Notes: a model not told the origin generated them from the sequence alone. 52,441 nucleotides of DNA from RFTU01 sp032122355 (GCA_032122355.1 JAUMCS010000009.1:1-52441); one strand, 5' to 3'. Positions 8,753-17,606 are shown, counted from the stretch's first letter. Numbers and translations are program-made.

Positions 8753-10060
8753 ATGCTAGACATTAGCCTGTTAAGAAAAGATTTGGATGCCGTGGTGGCT
8801 CGCTTGCAAAGCCGCAAACACCCCCAGCCTTTTTTGGATGTGGCCTTGTTTCAGAGCCTTGAGGCCGAGCGCAAGGTGATTCAAACTCAAACGGAAGATT
8901 TACAAGCGCAGCGCAACAGTTTGTCGAAGCAAGTAGGATTTTTAAAGGCCAAGGGTGAGGACGCTTCGGCGCTACTGGCGCAAGTGGCTGCGATTCCGGA
9001 TCAAGTGAAGGCGGCGACAGATGCGCTGGAAAAAATTCAGGCTCAGTTGCAAGATATGCTCATGCGCATACCCAATTTACCGCATGAAAGCGTACCGGTG
9101 GGTAGCGATGAAAGCCACAATCAAGAGGTCAGGCGCTGGGGTCAGCCACGCACGTTTGATTTTGCTGTGCGTGATCATGTGGATGTGGGTGCACCTTTGG
9201 GATTGGATTTTGAAACTGGCGCTAAGCTCAGTGGCGCACGGTTTACCTTTATGAAAGGTGCAGCAGCGCGCTTGCATCGAGCACTGGCGCAGTTCATGCT
9301 CGACTACCATACGCGTCATCATGGCTATACCGAGTGCTATACCCCATACATTGTCAATCGTGAGGTGCTTGAGGGTACAGGGCAGTTGCCGAAGTTCCGT
9401 GAAGATATGTTTTGGGTTTATCGCGGCAGCGAGGGCAGCAATGATGCAGCGGGTTCTGAGCAGTATTTGATTTCAACCAGTGAGATTTCACTCACCAACA
9501 GTGTGCGCGAAAGTATTTTAGATGCACAAGCTTTACCGATTCGTTTAACAGCGCATTCACCCTGCTTTAGAAGTGAGGCCGGCAGCGGTGGGCGAGATAT
9601 ACGCGGCATGATACGCCAGCATCAGTTTGACAAAGTAGAAATGGTGCAGATCACCCGCCCTGAGGATAGTTATGCGGCACTGGATGAAATGGTGGGCCAT
9701 GCCGAGGCCATTTTGCAAGCCCTTGAACTACCCTATCGGGTACTGGCATTGTGTACCGCGGATATGGGTTTTGGTGCGGCCAAAACGTTTGATTTAGAAG
9801 TGTGGTTGCCAGCGCAAAATGCGTATCGCGAGATCAGTTCTTGCTCAAACTGTGAATCATTTCAAGCGCGCCGCATGCAAGCCCGCTACCGCCCTGCCCC
9901 CAACAAAACCGAGTTTGTGCATACGCTCAATGGATCGGGTTTAGCAGTAGGCCGAACTTTAGTGGCTATTTTAGAAAATCATCAGCAAGCCGATGGATCC
10001 ATCCGGGTGCCAGCTGCGCTGCGACCCTATTTGGGCGGAGAAGACGTTTTGCGTGGATAA
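8753..10060 (+). CDS. serS: Seryl-tRNA synthetase
   Basis: Class II synthetase charging tRNA-Ser. ATG 8753 gives 435 residues beginning MLDISLLRKDLDAVVARLQ and is preceded by GGAAA. Residues about 1-110 form the long coiled-coil arm that grips the variable arm of tRNA-Ser. Motif 2 is CFRSEAGSGGRDIRGMIRQH and motif 3 is GSGLAVGRTLVAILENHQ. A tRNA-Ser gene lies 107 bases downstream in the same direction, a meaningful neighbour. Confidence 0.97.
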   Translation: MLDISLLRKDLDAVVARLQSRKHPQPFLDVALFQSLEAERKVIQTQTEDLQAQRNSLSKQVGFLKAKGEDASALLAQVAAIPDQVKAATDALEKIQAQLQDMLMRIPNLPHESVPVGSDESHNQEVRRWGQPRTFDFAVRDHVDVGAPLGLDFETGAKLSGARFTFMKGAAARLHRALAQFMLDYHTRHHGYTECYTPYIVNREVLEGTGQLPKFREDMFWVYRGSEGSNDAAGSEQYLISTSEISLTNSVRESILDAQALPIRLTAHSPCFRSEAGSGGRDIRGMIRQHQFDKVEMVQITRPEDSYAALDEMVGHAEAILQALELPYRVLALCTADMGFGAAKTFDLEVWLPAQNAYREISSCSNCESFQARRMQARYRPAPNKTEFVHTLNGSGLAVGRTLVAILENHQQADGSIRVPAALRPYLGGEDVLRG

Positions 10061-10167
10061 AAAACCCTACAAAAGCCGTTGAATGGTTGCCGGATTGCGG
10101 CGCGGATACCCTAAAATAGATTCTTCCATTTTTCAGACCAAGCCGGTACCGAACCGGCCAGAACACC

Positions 10168-10259
10168 GGGCAGGTGGCAGAGTGGTCGAATGCACCGGAT
10201 TCGAAATCCGGCATACGGGTTCACCCGTATCGGGGGTTCGAATCCCCCCCTGCCCGCCA
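10168..10259 (+). tRNA. tRNA-Ser (anticodon CGA)
   Basis: Class II tRNA with acceptor stem GGGCAGG/CCTGCCC, discriminator G and encoded CCA (10257-10259). Anticodon stem CCGGA/TCCGG (10195-10199 with 10207-10211) encloses loop TTCGAAA, with anticodon CGA at 10202-10204 reading UCG. The long variable arm is TACGGGT/ACCCGTA, as expected for serine. The T arm is GGGGG-TTCGAAT-CCCCC. A TAAAAT box at 10112-10117 is a possible -10 element. Confidence 0.97.
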
Positions 10260-10294
10260 GATCAAATCTTTCTAATCTGCTCATCAGTACCATC

Positions 10295-10657
10295 ATGAGT
10301 CATCAAGCACTGAACGTCCTGGGAACGCCATTGGTTCCTTGCTCGTACGCCCCACTCACCGGTTATTACCGTGACGGCTGCTGCAATACTGACGAGCATG
10401 ACCACGGTAGCCATGTGATATGCGCCAAAGTCACCCAAGCCTTTTTAGAATTTTCATTGCAAAGAGGTAACGATCTCATCACCCCTCGGCCTGACTATCG
10501 CTTTGCCGGCTTAAAGGCTGGTGATCGTTGGTGCTTGTGCGCCATGCGCTGGAAAGAGGCTTTCGATGCAGGTGTTGCACCGCCTGTGGTGTTGCAATGT
10601 ACGCACGCCAAAGCCCTGGAATTTGTCACGCTAGAGCAGTTGCAGTCATGCGCCTAG
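10295..10657 (+). CDS. DUF2237 family protein
   Basis: The 120-residue product from ATG 10295 matches the DUF2237 pattern along its whole length: NVLGTPLVPCS, TGYYRDGCCNT, DHGSHVICAKVT, GNDLITPRPDYRFAGLKAGDRWCLCA, RWKEA and APPVVLQCTH. Several conserved Cys and His residues suggest metal binding or a redox site, but I know of no assigned function. It starts 36 bases after the tRNA and may be co-transcribed with it. An in-frame upstream extension would run through the tRNA and is rejected. Confidence 0.88.
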   Translation: MSHQALNVLGTPLVPCSYAPLTGYYRDGCCNTDEHDHGSHVICAKVTQAFLEFSLQRGNDLITPRPDYRFAGLKAGDRWCLCAMRWKEAFDAGVAPPVVLQCTHAKALEFVTLEQLQSCA

Positions 10658-10829
10658 GCCACACTGCCTCCACTCGATTTGACAGCTAGTAATGAAAACC
10701 AAGTTCATTTCGGCCCATGTGAGTTCAACTAGCAGCATCAAACTTCAATATGAAGGGTATCTATAAAATTGAGGGAACGCCATGATTGAAGTTGCCAGAA
10801 AAACAAACATCTTTGGTGAAAAATACCAA

Positions 10830-11573
10830 TCACTCCGATAAAAATTGAGCAAATTGTGAGGCGGGTTCACGTTCAGTGCGCAGTTGGCTGATGGGGTGTT
10901 GGTTATCAGCATACCCCAAAGCCATGCCACACACTAACATTTGCTCAGGGCCGGCGCCGATGTGCGGAAGAATAATCCGATGAAATTCATTGAATGCCGC
11001 TTGCGCACAAGTATCAAGCCCGTGGGCACGTGCGGCAATCATGAAGGTTTGCAAAAACATTCCATAGTCCATCCACGACCCCTGCTGCATGGCTTGATGG
11101 ATGGTGAACATCAAGCCCACCGGGGCCCCAAAAAATTGGTAGTTTTGGCCCTGCTGTTCATGCATGGCTGCGGTGTTGCTTTTATCAATACCCAGCAATC
11201 CATACATATCCCAACCAATTTTTCGGCGGCGATCAATATAGGGCGAGAACCATTCTTCGGGGTAGTATCGGTAAGCACGCTGGTGTTGTGCGCGTTCTTC
11301 CGGATTGTGGTAGACCTGCAAAATTTTTTGGCTGAGTGTTTCTTTCGCAGCCCCCGTTAATACCCATACTTTCCAAGGCTGAATGTTGGTGCCCGATGGC
11401 GCACGTGCAGCCACATCCAGCAAATGCTGCACCAAATCTAAATCGACCGACTTGGGCAAGAAAGCCCGAACCGAGCGGCGCGAAATAATGGCGTCTTCTA
11501 CGGCCTGCGCAGTTTGCGGTGTTATGGTGAGTAATTGCTGGGGATCGGGGGGGAGAACAGATGTCATGAGCAT
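10830..11573 (-). CDS. Nitroreductase family FMN-dependent oxidoreductase
   Basis: Cytoplasmic flavoenzyme of the nitroreductase superfamily, 247 residues. The N-terminal ISRRSVRAFLPKSVD supplies the FMN-phosphate arginines. APSGTNIQPWKVWVLTG and the later GSWMDYGMFLQTFMIAARAHGLDTCAQAA follow, and the C-terminal VCGMALGYAD is typical. The YYPEEWFSPYIDRRRKIGWDMYGLLGI insert resembles the PnbA/NfnB branch. The substrate cannot be told. It is transcribed away from the phasin gene. ATG 11567 is a possible alternative start. Confidence 0.88.
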   Translation of the reverse strand: MLMTSVLPPDPQQLLTITPQTAQAVEDAIISRRSVRAFLPKSVDLDLVQHLLDVAARAPSGTNIQPWKVWVLTGAAKETLSQKILQVYHNPEERAQHQRAYRYYPEEWFSPYIDRRRKIGWDMYGLLGIDKSNTAAMHEQQGQNYQFFGAPVGLMFTIHQAMQQGSWMDYGMFLQTFMIAARAHGLDTCAQAAFNEFHRIILPHIGAGPEQMLVCGMALGYADNQHPISQLRTEREPASQFAQFLSE

Positions 11574-11631
11574 TTCTTTTTCCTCTCATTAAGGCATTTT
11601 TACCTCATGAATGGCTACGTATGTATTATTT

Positions 11632-11648
11632 TTGCTGCACCGCAACAA
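11632..11648. promoter_or_regulatory. Candidate PhaR-type operator, site 1
   Basis: TTGCTGCACCGCAACAA is an imperfect dyad of TTG-TGC and GCA-CAA halves upstream of the phasin gene. A related sequence occurs in inverted orientation at 11691-11708. Phasin promoters are commonly controlled by PhaR, which binds TGC/GCA-type dyads; assigning it here is inference. Confidence 0.45.
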
Positions 11649-11675
11649 AAAAAGCTTGCATTTTTTGAAACAGGG

Positions 11676-11717
11676 TTTACACTACGTTTATGTTGCAGCG
11701 CAGCAAAATAGTGTAAA
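11676..11717. promoter_or_regulatory. Nested dyad upstream of phasin (candidate operator/promoter)
   Basis: TTTACACTA (11676-11684) and its exact inverse TAGTGTAAA (11709-11717) flank TGTTGCAGCGCAGCAAAA (11691-11708). The inner site is an inverted near-copy of 11632-11648. A further TTTTGCAAC half-site lies at 11724-11732. The phasin ATG is 63 bases downstream, so this region probably contains the regulated promoter. Confidence 0.45.
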
Positions 11718-11780
11718 TGTGAATTTTGCAACTTTTTTGTTCGCTGTTCTGTTTTTTCAATTCTCACTGGAGTATTCACC

Positions 11781-12344
11781 ATGTTGACCCAAGACCAAAT
11801 CTTAGCTGCTCAAAAGTCTAACCTCGAAACCCTTTTTGGCTTAACCCACAAAGCTTTCGAAGGTGTTGAAAAATTAGTTGAACTCAACCTGCAAGTGGCA
11901 CGTACCGCCCTGACCGAAAGCGCTGATGCAACCAAGGCACTTTTCTCTGTGAAAGATGCACAAGAGCTGATGGCTCTGCAAGCTGGTTTGCTGCAACCTT
12001 CTGCTGAGAAAGCTGCTTCTTACAGCCGTCACGTATATGAAATCGCTGCAGCAACCAACGCTGAAGTGGTCAAGGTTGCTGAAGCCCAAATCACTGCTGC
12101 ACAAAAAAGCCTGCACGCTATGATGGACACTGCCACCAAAAATGCGCCTGCCGGCACCGAAAACGCCGTTGCATTAGTGAAATCCGCTGTTGCTGCTGCT
12201 AACAATGCCTACGAAAGCGTACAAAAAGCAGCTAAACAAGCTGCTGACATCGCTGATGCCAACTTCACCGCAATGACCACCACCGCTGTGAAGGCTACTC
12301 AAGCAGCTACCTCTGCTGCTAAGCCAGTCAAACGCGCTGCTTAA
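11781..12344 (+). CDS. phaP: Phasin (polyhydroxyalkanoate granule protein)
   Basis: Granule-coating protein of the TIGR01841 phasin type. The 187-residue product is almost entirely helical and alanine-rich, beginning MLTQDQILAAQKSNLETLFG with FEGVEKLVELNLQVARTAL, the family signature. An Ala/Lys-rich tail (SAAKPVKRAA) ends it. CTGGAG lies 11 bases before the ATG. It is monocistronic: the dyad-rich promoter region is upstream and a strong terminator downstream. No PHA synthase lies in this window, so storage-polymer production elsewhere in the genome is inferred. Confidence 0.92.
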   Translation: MLTQDQILAAQKSNLETLFGLTHKAFEGVEKLVELNLQVARTALTESADATKALFSVKDAQELMALQAGLLQPSAEKAASYSRHVYEIAAATNAEVVKVAEAQITAAQKSLHAMMDTATKNAPAGTENAVALVKSAVAAANNAYESVQKAAKQAADIADANFTAMTTTAVKATQAATSAAKPVKRAA

Positions 12345-12354
12345 TTGCACACCT

Positions 12355-12383
12355 CAATCTAAGCGCATCCGCGGCTTAGATTG
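12355..12383 (+). other. Perfect 10-bp inverted repeat after phasin
   Basis: CAATCTAAGC (12355-12364) pairs perfectly with GCTTAGATTG (12374-12383) around a 9-base loop, 10 bases after the phaP stop. No T tract follows, so it is not itself a simple terminator. It could protect the mRNA 3' end. Confidence 0.6.
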
Positions 12384-12390
12384 AATACCC

Positions 12391-12423
12391 AATCCACTGC
12401 CCTTAAAGCAGTGGATTTTTTTT
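12391..12423 (+). terminator. Rho-independent terminator of phaP
   Basis: AATCCACTGC and GCAGTGGATT form a 10-bp stem with a 7-base loop, followed directly by a run of eight T. Confidence 0.93.
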
Positions 12424-12447
12424 GCCTAAACCCTTTGCCTAAACCCG

Positions 12448-14853
12448 TTACTTTTTGGTTTGTAAACGAGCAAATGCTGCTGCCATCGCATTGGGCGCAG
12501 CCGCCATGGGGGCAGATGCTTGTGCGCGTTTCATGGCAGATGCCGGTGCTGCTGGCCTAAAGCCGCCTTGTGCCTTGCTGGCAGGAGCAACTGCCGTATC
12601 AAGTTTCATGGTGAGCGAAATTCGTTTACGCGCCAAATCAACTTCCACGACACGCACTTTCACGATATCGCCCGTTTTGACGATTTCACGGGCATCGGTG
12701 ACAAATTTATGCGCCAATTGGCTCACGTGCACGAGGCCATCTTGATGCACGCCCAAATCCACAAATGCACCAAACTGCGCTACGTTACTGACAGTGCCCT
12801 CTAGCACCATGCCCTCACGCAGGTCTTTGATGTCCTCAACACCATCATTAAAGCGCGCCACTTTAAAATCGGGCCGTGGGTCGCGCCCGGGTTTTTCCAG
12901 TTCTTGCAACACATCCTGCACGGTAATGATGCCAAAACGCTCATCCGCCAGTGCCTCGGGGCGCAGGCGCCGCAAAACATCGGTATGACCCATCAGTTGC
13001 CCAATAGGGCGCTGGGTTTGCGCCATGATTTTTTCCACCAAAGGATAGGTCTCAGGGTGTACACCCGAAAAATCCAGCGGGTTATCGCCATCACGTATGC
13101 GTAAAAATCCAGCGGCTTGCTCAAAGGTTTTAGGGCCCAAGCCAGAAACCTGCAATAGCTGATCACGGCTGCGGAATGCGCCGTTGCTGTCACGCCAACG
13201 CACAATGGCTGCGGCGGTAGTGTTGCTTAAACCCGAAACCCGTGCCAGTAGCGGCTGTGAGGCCGTATTGAGGTCTACGCCCACGCCGTTGACGCAATCT
13301 TCAACCACGGCATCGAGCGTTTGTGCCAGTTCACTGGGGTTCACATCGTGCTGATATTGCCCCACCCCGATGCTTTTGGGGTCAATTTTCACCAATTCAG
13401 CCAAAGGATCTTGCAAGCGGCGGGCAATGGATACGGCCCCACGCAAGCTCACATCTAAGTCAGGCAGTTCTGCACTGGCATAGGCGGAGGCAGAGTACAC
13501 CGAAGCACCTGCCTCACTGACCACCACTTTTTGCATATTCAAAGCCTGATCACCCGCCACACCATGCTGGGCTTGTAGCTGCCCTACTCGCTTGATCAAA
13601 TCAGCGGCGAGTTTATCGGTTTCACGGCTGGCAGTACCATTGCCGATGGCAATGAGGTTGACCCCATGCAGCGCGCACAAGCGCGCCAGGGTATGAATAG
13701 AGCCTTCCCAATCACAACGCGGCTCGTGGGGGTAAACGGTAGTGGTATCGAGCACTTTACCGGTAGCTGACACCACAGCTACTTTAACGCCTGTGCGTAT
13801 GCCCGGGTCTAGGCCCATGACCACTCGCTGCCCTGCTGGTGCGGCCAAAAGTAAGTCACGCAGGTTATCGCCAAATACTTTAATGGCCACGGCATCCGCA
13901 GATTCACGCAGGCGGGTAAAGAGGTCGCGCTCAAGGCTGAGGCTGAGTTTGACTTTCCAAGTCCAAGCGATGGTTTTGCGGATTAAATCATCGGCGGGTC
14001 GTTGCGCATGGCGCCAACCCAAATGCAAGGCTATGCGCCCTTCAGCCAGGCCCAGCGTGGCACTGGCGGCTTTAGTTGCAGGGCTTGAAGCAGCAGGCAC
14101 TTCAGGCTCGTTGATTTTGAGGCGCACATCTAAAATTTCTTGGGAACGCCCACGAAAAACGGCCAATGCCCGATGAGAGGGCACGGAGGAAATGGGTTCT
14201 TCATAATCGAAGTAATCACGAAAACGTGCGGTTTCAGCGTCATCGGGGTTTTTGCCTGTGGCGATGGTGCTGGCTAATGAGGCCTCTTGCCACAGCCAGT
14301 CGCGCAGTTTACCGACCAAGGCGGCATCTTCGGCCCAGCGTTCTGACAACAAATCGCGCACACCATCGAGCACTGCAGGCACATCTGCAAAACCGGCATC
14401 GGCGTTGATAAAGGCCTGTGCTTGCTCAGCAGGATTGAGCGCAGGGTTGGCAAAGAGTTGATCGGCTAGCGGCTCAAGGCCAGCTTCACGCGCAATCATG
14501 CCCTTGGTGCGGCGCTTGGGTTTGTACGGGAGATATAAATCTTCGAGTTCTTGTTTGGTGCCTACCGTCAGCAAGGCGGCATGCAGATCAGGGGTGAGTT
14601 TGCCCTGCTCTTCGATGCTTTTAATCACCGCCTCGCGCCGCTCTTCGAGTGCGCGCAAATAGGCCAGGCGAGCTTCAAGGTCACGCAATTGGGCATCGTC
14701 AAGGCCATTGGTGGCTTCTTTGCGATAACGGGCAATGAAGGGCACGGTAGAGCCGGCATCGAGTAATTCCACAGCCACCTGCACTTGGGCGGGAGCCACT
14801 TTTAATTCAGCAGCAATTTGTAACAGTATTTTATCCACAGCACTATTTTTCAA
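12448..14853 (-). CDS. tex: Tex family transcription accessory protein (S1 RNA-binding)
   Basis: Nucleic-acid-binding protein of 801 residues. The order is the Tex N-terminal helical region (VPFIARYRKEATNGLDDAQLR), a YqgF-like RNase H fold (VVMGLDPGIRTGVKVAVV), helix-hairpin-helix repeats (VSGLGPKTFEQAAGFLRI) and a C-terminal S1 domain (VLEGTVSNVAQFGAFVDLG). An Ala-rich basic tail ends it. The longest frame begins at TTG 14853; GTG 14838 is an alternative and I see no strong ribosome site for either. It converges on phaP and is divergent from the restriction-modification island. Confidence 0.95.
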   Translation of the reverse strand: MKNSAVDKILLQIAAELKVAPAQVQVAVELLDAGSTVPFIARYRKEATNGLDDAQLRDLEARLAYLRALEERREAVIKSIEEQGKLTPDLHAALLTVGTKQELEDLYLPYKPKRRTKGMIAREAGLEPLADQLFANPALNPAEQAQAFINADAGFADVPAVLDGVRDLLSERWAEDAALVGKLRDWLWQEASLASTIATGKNPDDAETARFRDYFDYEEPISSVPSHRALAVFRGRSQEILDVRLKINEPEVPAASSPATKAASATLGLAEGRIALHLGWRHAQRPADDLIRKTIAWTWKVKLSLSLERDLFTRLRESADAVAIKVFGDNLRDLLLAAPAGQRVVMGLDPGIRTGVKVAVVSATGKVLDTTTVYPHEPRCDWEGSIHTLARLCALHGVNLIAIGNGTASRETDKLAADLIKRVGQLQAQHGVAGDQALNMQKVVVSEAGASVYSASAYASAELPDLDVSLRGAVSIARRLQDPLAELVKIDPKSIGVGQYQHDVNPSELAQTLDAVVEDCVNGVGVDLNTASQPLLARVSGLSNTTAAAIVRWRDSNGAFRSRDQLLQVSGLGPKTFEQAAGFLRIRDGDNPLDFSGVHPETYPLVEKIMAQTQRPIGQLMGHTDVLRRLRPEALADERFGIITVQDVLQELEKPGRDPRPDFKVARFNDGVEDIKDLREGMVLEGTVSNVAQFGAFVDLGVHQDGLVHVSQLAHKFVTDAREIVKTGDIVKVRVVEVDLARKRISLTMKLDTAVAPASKAQGGFRPAAPASAMKRAQASAPMAAAPNAMAAAFARLQTKK

Positions 14854-15010
14854 GGTTAAACCAGATGCTATTGTGCCGTTAATCTGTAGCCCTTATATTC
14901 GCCAGCATGCAAACTTTATCAAGTTAGCTTTGAGTACACTTGAGTGATGTAGGGGAGCTCGGGGCCTGGCCTTGGGGTGTATTTTTAATTTCTAATCAAG
15001 ACAAAACCGC
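14854..15010. other. Intergenic boundary between tex and the restriction-modification island
   Basis: 157 bases with divergent genes on both sides. No tRNA, integrase, direct repeat or insertion sequence is visible here. A GAGCTCGGGGCCTGG segment around 14955-14970 is richer in G+C than its surroundings, but I cannot assign it. The hsdM promoter is presumably here. Confidence 0.4.
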
Positions 15011-16564
15011 ATGAGCAGCACGCAACAACGCGCCGAATTACAACGCCAAATCTGGAAAATTGCCAACGATGTCCGAGGGGCGGTAGATGGCTGGGACTTC
15101 AAACAATATGTGTTGGGCACTTTGTTTTACCGCTTCATCAGTGAAAACTTTGCGGCCTATATTGAAGCGGGCGATGACAGCATTCAATACGGCCAACTCA
15201 GTGACAGTGTGATCACGCCCGCAATCAAAGACGATGCCATCAAAACCAAGGGCTATTTCATCTACCCCAGCCAGCTGTTTTCTACCCTGGCCGCCAGCGC
15301 CAACACCAACGAAAACCTGAACACGGATTTGGCTGCTATTTTTTCGGCCATTGAAGCCTCGGCCATGGGCTACCCATCCGAGCGCGACATACGGGGCCTG
15401 TTTGCCGACTTTGACACCACCAGCAACCGACTGGGCAATACCGTCAAGGACAAAAATAGCCGCCTAGCTGCGGTGCTCAAAGGCGTGGAGGAACTGGATT
15501 TTGGCGACTTTGAAGCCAATCACATTGACCTGTTTGGCGACGCCTACGAATTTTTGATTTCCAACTATGCGGCCAATGCGGGCAAGTCGGGGGGCGAGTT
15601 TTTCACACCGCAGCATGTTTCTAAGTTAATTGCCCAACTGGCGCTGCATCGGCAAACCAGTGTGAATAAGATTTATGACCCCGCCTGCGGCTCGGGCTCG
15701 CTGCTGCTGCAAGCCAAAAAGCATTTTGACGAGCACCTGATTGAAGACGGTTTTTTTGGTCAAGAAATCAACCACACCACCTACAACTTGGCGCGGATGA
15801 ATATGTTCTTGCATAACATCAATTATGACAAGTTCAATATTCAGCTGGGTAATACGCTAGAAGAACCACACTTTGCGGATGACCGCCCTTTTGATGCCAT
15901 CGTTTCTAATCCGCCGTATTCGGTGAAGTGGATAGGCTCGGATGACCCAACGCTGATTAACGATGAGCGCTTTGCGCCGGCGGGGGTATTGGCGCCGAAG
16001 TCGAAGGCCGATTTTGCCTTTGTGTTGCATGCCCTTAGCTACTTATCCAGCAAAGGCCGCGCCGCCATTGTGTGCTTTCCTGGCATCTTCTATCGCGGTG
16101 GTGCGGAGCAGAAAATCCGCCAATACTTGGTGGACAACAATTATGTTGAAACGGTGATTTCACTGGCACCCAATTTGTTTTATGGCACCACCATAGCGGT
16201 CACGATTTTGGTACTTTCCAAACACAAAGCCGACACCACCACGCAGTTCATAGATGCCAGTGGCTTTTTCAAGAAAGAAACCAACAACAACGTGCTGCAA
16301 GACACCCACATTGAGCAAATTATGGCGGTGTTTGACAGCAAGGCGAATGTTGATCACGTGGCCGTGTCGGTGCCATTTGAGAAGATAGCCGCCAACGACT
16401 ACAACCTGTCGGTGAGCAGTTACATTGAAGCCAAGGACACCCGTGAAGTGGTGGATATTGCTCAGATCAACGCTGAGTTGAAAACCACGGTGGCCAAGAT
16501 TGATCAGTTGCGAAGCGATATTGATGCGATTGTGGCGGAAATTGAGGGTGAGAACGATGAATAA
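15011..16564 (+). CDS. hsdM: Type I restriction-modification methyltransferase subunit HsdM (EcoR124 family)
   Basis: N6-adenine methyltransferase subunit; with HsdS it modifies the recognition site and forms the core of the restriction complex. The product is 517 residues, close to EcoR124I HsdM. The N-terminal helical domain (residues about 10-150) contains IWKIANDVRGAVDGWDFKQY. The SAM-binding motif I is DPACGSGSLLLQA and the catalytic motif IV is NPPY in IVSNPPYSVKW. GKSGGEFFTPQHVS precedes motif I, as in the family. The C-terminal part (about 480-517) is a coiled coil that should contact HsdS. It overlaps the next gene by eight bases. First gene of the island. Confidence 0.96.
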   Translation: MSSTQQRAELQRQIWKIANDVRGAVDGWDFKQYVLGTLFYRFISENFAAYIEAGDDSIQYGQLSDSVITPAIKDDAIKTKGYFIYPSQLFSTLAASANTNENLNTDLAAIFSAIEASAMGYPSERDIRGLFADFDTTSNRLGNTVKDKNSRLAAVLKGVEELDFGDFEANHIDLFGDAYEFLISNYAANAGKSGGEFFTPQHVSKLIAQLALHRQTSVNKIYDPACGSGSLLLQAKKHFDEHLIEDGFFGQEINHTTYNLARMNMFLHNINYDKFNIQLGNTLEEPHFADDRPFDAIVSNPPYSVKWIGSDDPTLINDERFAPAGVLAPKSKADFAFVLHALSYLSSKGRAAIVCFPGIFYRGGAEQKIRQYLVDNNYVETVISLAPNLFYGTTIAVTILVLSKHKADTTTQFIDASGFFKKETNNNVLQDTHIEQIMAVFDSKANVDHVAVSVPFEKIAANDYNLSVSSYIEAKDTREVVDIAQINAELKTTVAKIDQLRSDIDAIVAEIEGENDE

Positions 16565-17606
16565 ACAGCCCGCTGGCGAGATCGTCCTGTATCAGCGTGG
16601 CGACGCGCCCGCTATTGATGTACGGCTCGATGGCGACACGGTTTGGTTAAGCCAGCAGCAACTGGCAGACCTGTTCCAGTCCTCACGCACCAATGTGGTG
16701 GAGCACATCGCCAACATCTACGCCGAGGGCGAGTTAAGCCAGGAGGCAACCTGTCGGGAATTCCGACAGGTTCGCACCGAGGGCTCGCGCCAAGTGACGC
16801 GTGCGCTGCTTTTTTACAACCTGGACCTCATCATCTCCCTGGGATATCGCGTCAAATCCGCCATCGCCACCCAATTTCGCATCTGGGCTACCGAGCGCCT
16901 GCGTGAGTACCTTGTCAAGGGCTTCGCCATGGACGATGCCCGCCTGAAGAACCTGGGCGGAGGTATTTACTGGAAAGAACTGCTGGATCGCATTCGCGAC
17001 ATCCGCTCCAGCGAAAAGGTGCTCTACCGCCAAGTGCTTGACCTCTATGCCACGAGTGTTGATTACGACCCCAAGGCCGAAGCCAGCCTGCGGTTCTTCA
17101 AGACCGTGCAAAACAAACTGCACTACGCCGCTCACGGCCAGACGGCGGCCGAGGTGATTACCCAGCGCGCTGATGCGGGCAAACCCTTCATGGGCTTGCT
17201 GTCCTTCACTGGCACCCAGCCCACCAAGGCGGATGTGGGCAATGCCAAGAACTACCTGGATGCCAACGAACTCAAGCGCCTGAACACGCTGGTGTCCGCC
17301 TACTTTGATGCCGCCGAGTTTCGCGCCATGAACCACGAGCCCACCTACATGAAAGATTGGCTGGCCCACTTGACGCAGTTGATCACCGCTATGGGCGGTA
17401 AAACCCTGCAAGGCGCGGGCAAGGTCAGCCATCAGGACGCGCTGACTCACGCCGAAACGGAGTACGCCAAATTCCGCAGCCAACAGGCCGCGCAGCCCTC
17501 CGAAGTGGAAGCGGTGTTTCTGGAAACCGTCAAAAAGGCGCAGAAGAAAATTGAGGGCAAGAAAGCCGCAGGTCCAAGCAGCAAGAAAGGGCAACGCGAT
17601 GAGTGA
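16557..17606 (+). CDS. RhuM family protein (first copy)
   Basis: RhuM-type protein of 349 residues from ATG 16557. The N-terminal winged-helix-like part (DTVWLSQQQLADLFQSSRTN, then a conserved QFRIWATERLREYLVKGF) is the RhuM core. The C-terminal half is helical and ends Lys-rich. RhuM is named from a Salmonella pathogenicity island but has no settled function; genes of this type often sit inside type I R-M loci. It overlaps hsdM and hsdS by eight bases each, so it is translated as part of the R-M operon. Sampled lines are 57-60 % G+C, above the window's usual 40-50 %, suggesting a separate origin. Confidence 0.88.
   Translation: MNKQPAGEIVLYQRGDAPAIDVRLDGDTVWLSQQQLADLFQSSRTNVVEHIANIYAEGELSQEATCREFRQVRTEGSRQVTRALLFYNLDLIISLGYRVKSAIATQFRIWATERLREYLVKGFAMDDARLKNLGGGIYWKELLDRIRDIRSSEKVLYRQVLDLYATSVDYDPKAEASLRFFKTVQNKLHYAAHGQTAAEVITQRADAGKPFMGLLSFTGTQPTKADVGNAKNYLDANELKRLNTLVSAYFDAAEFRAMNHEPTYMKDWLAHLTQLITAMGGKTLQGAGKVSHQDALTHAETEYAKFRSQQAAQPSEVEAVFLETVKKAQKKIEGKKAAGPSSKKGQRDE

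Noticed and set aside
10190..10294. Extension of the DUF2237 frame upstream through the tRNA
   Set aside because: It would translate tRNA-Ser sequence; the family N-terminus fits ATG 10295.
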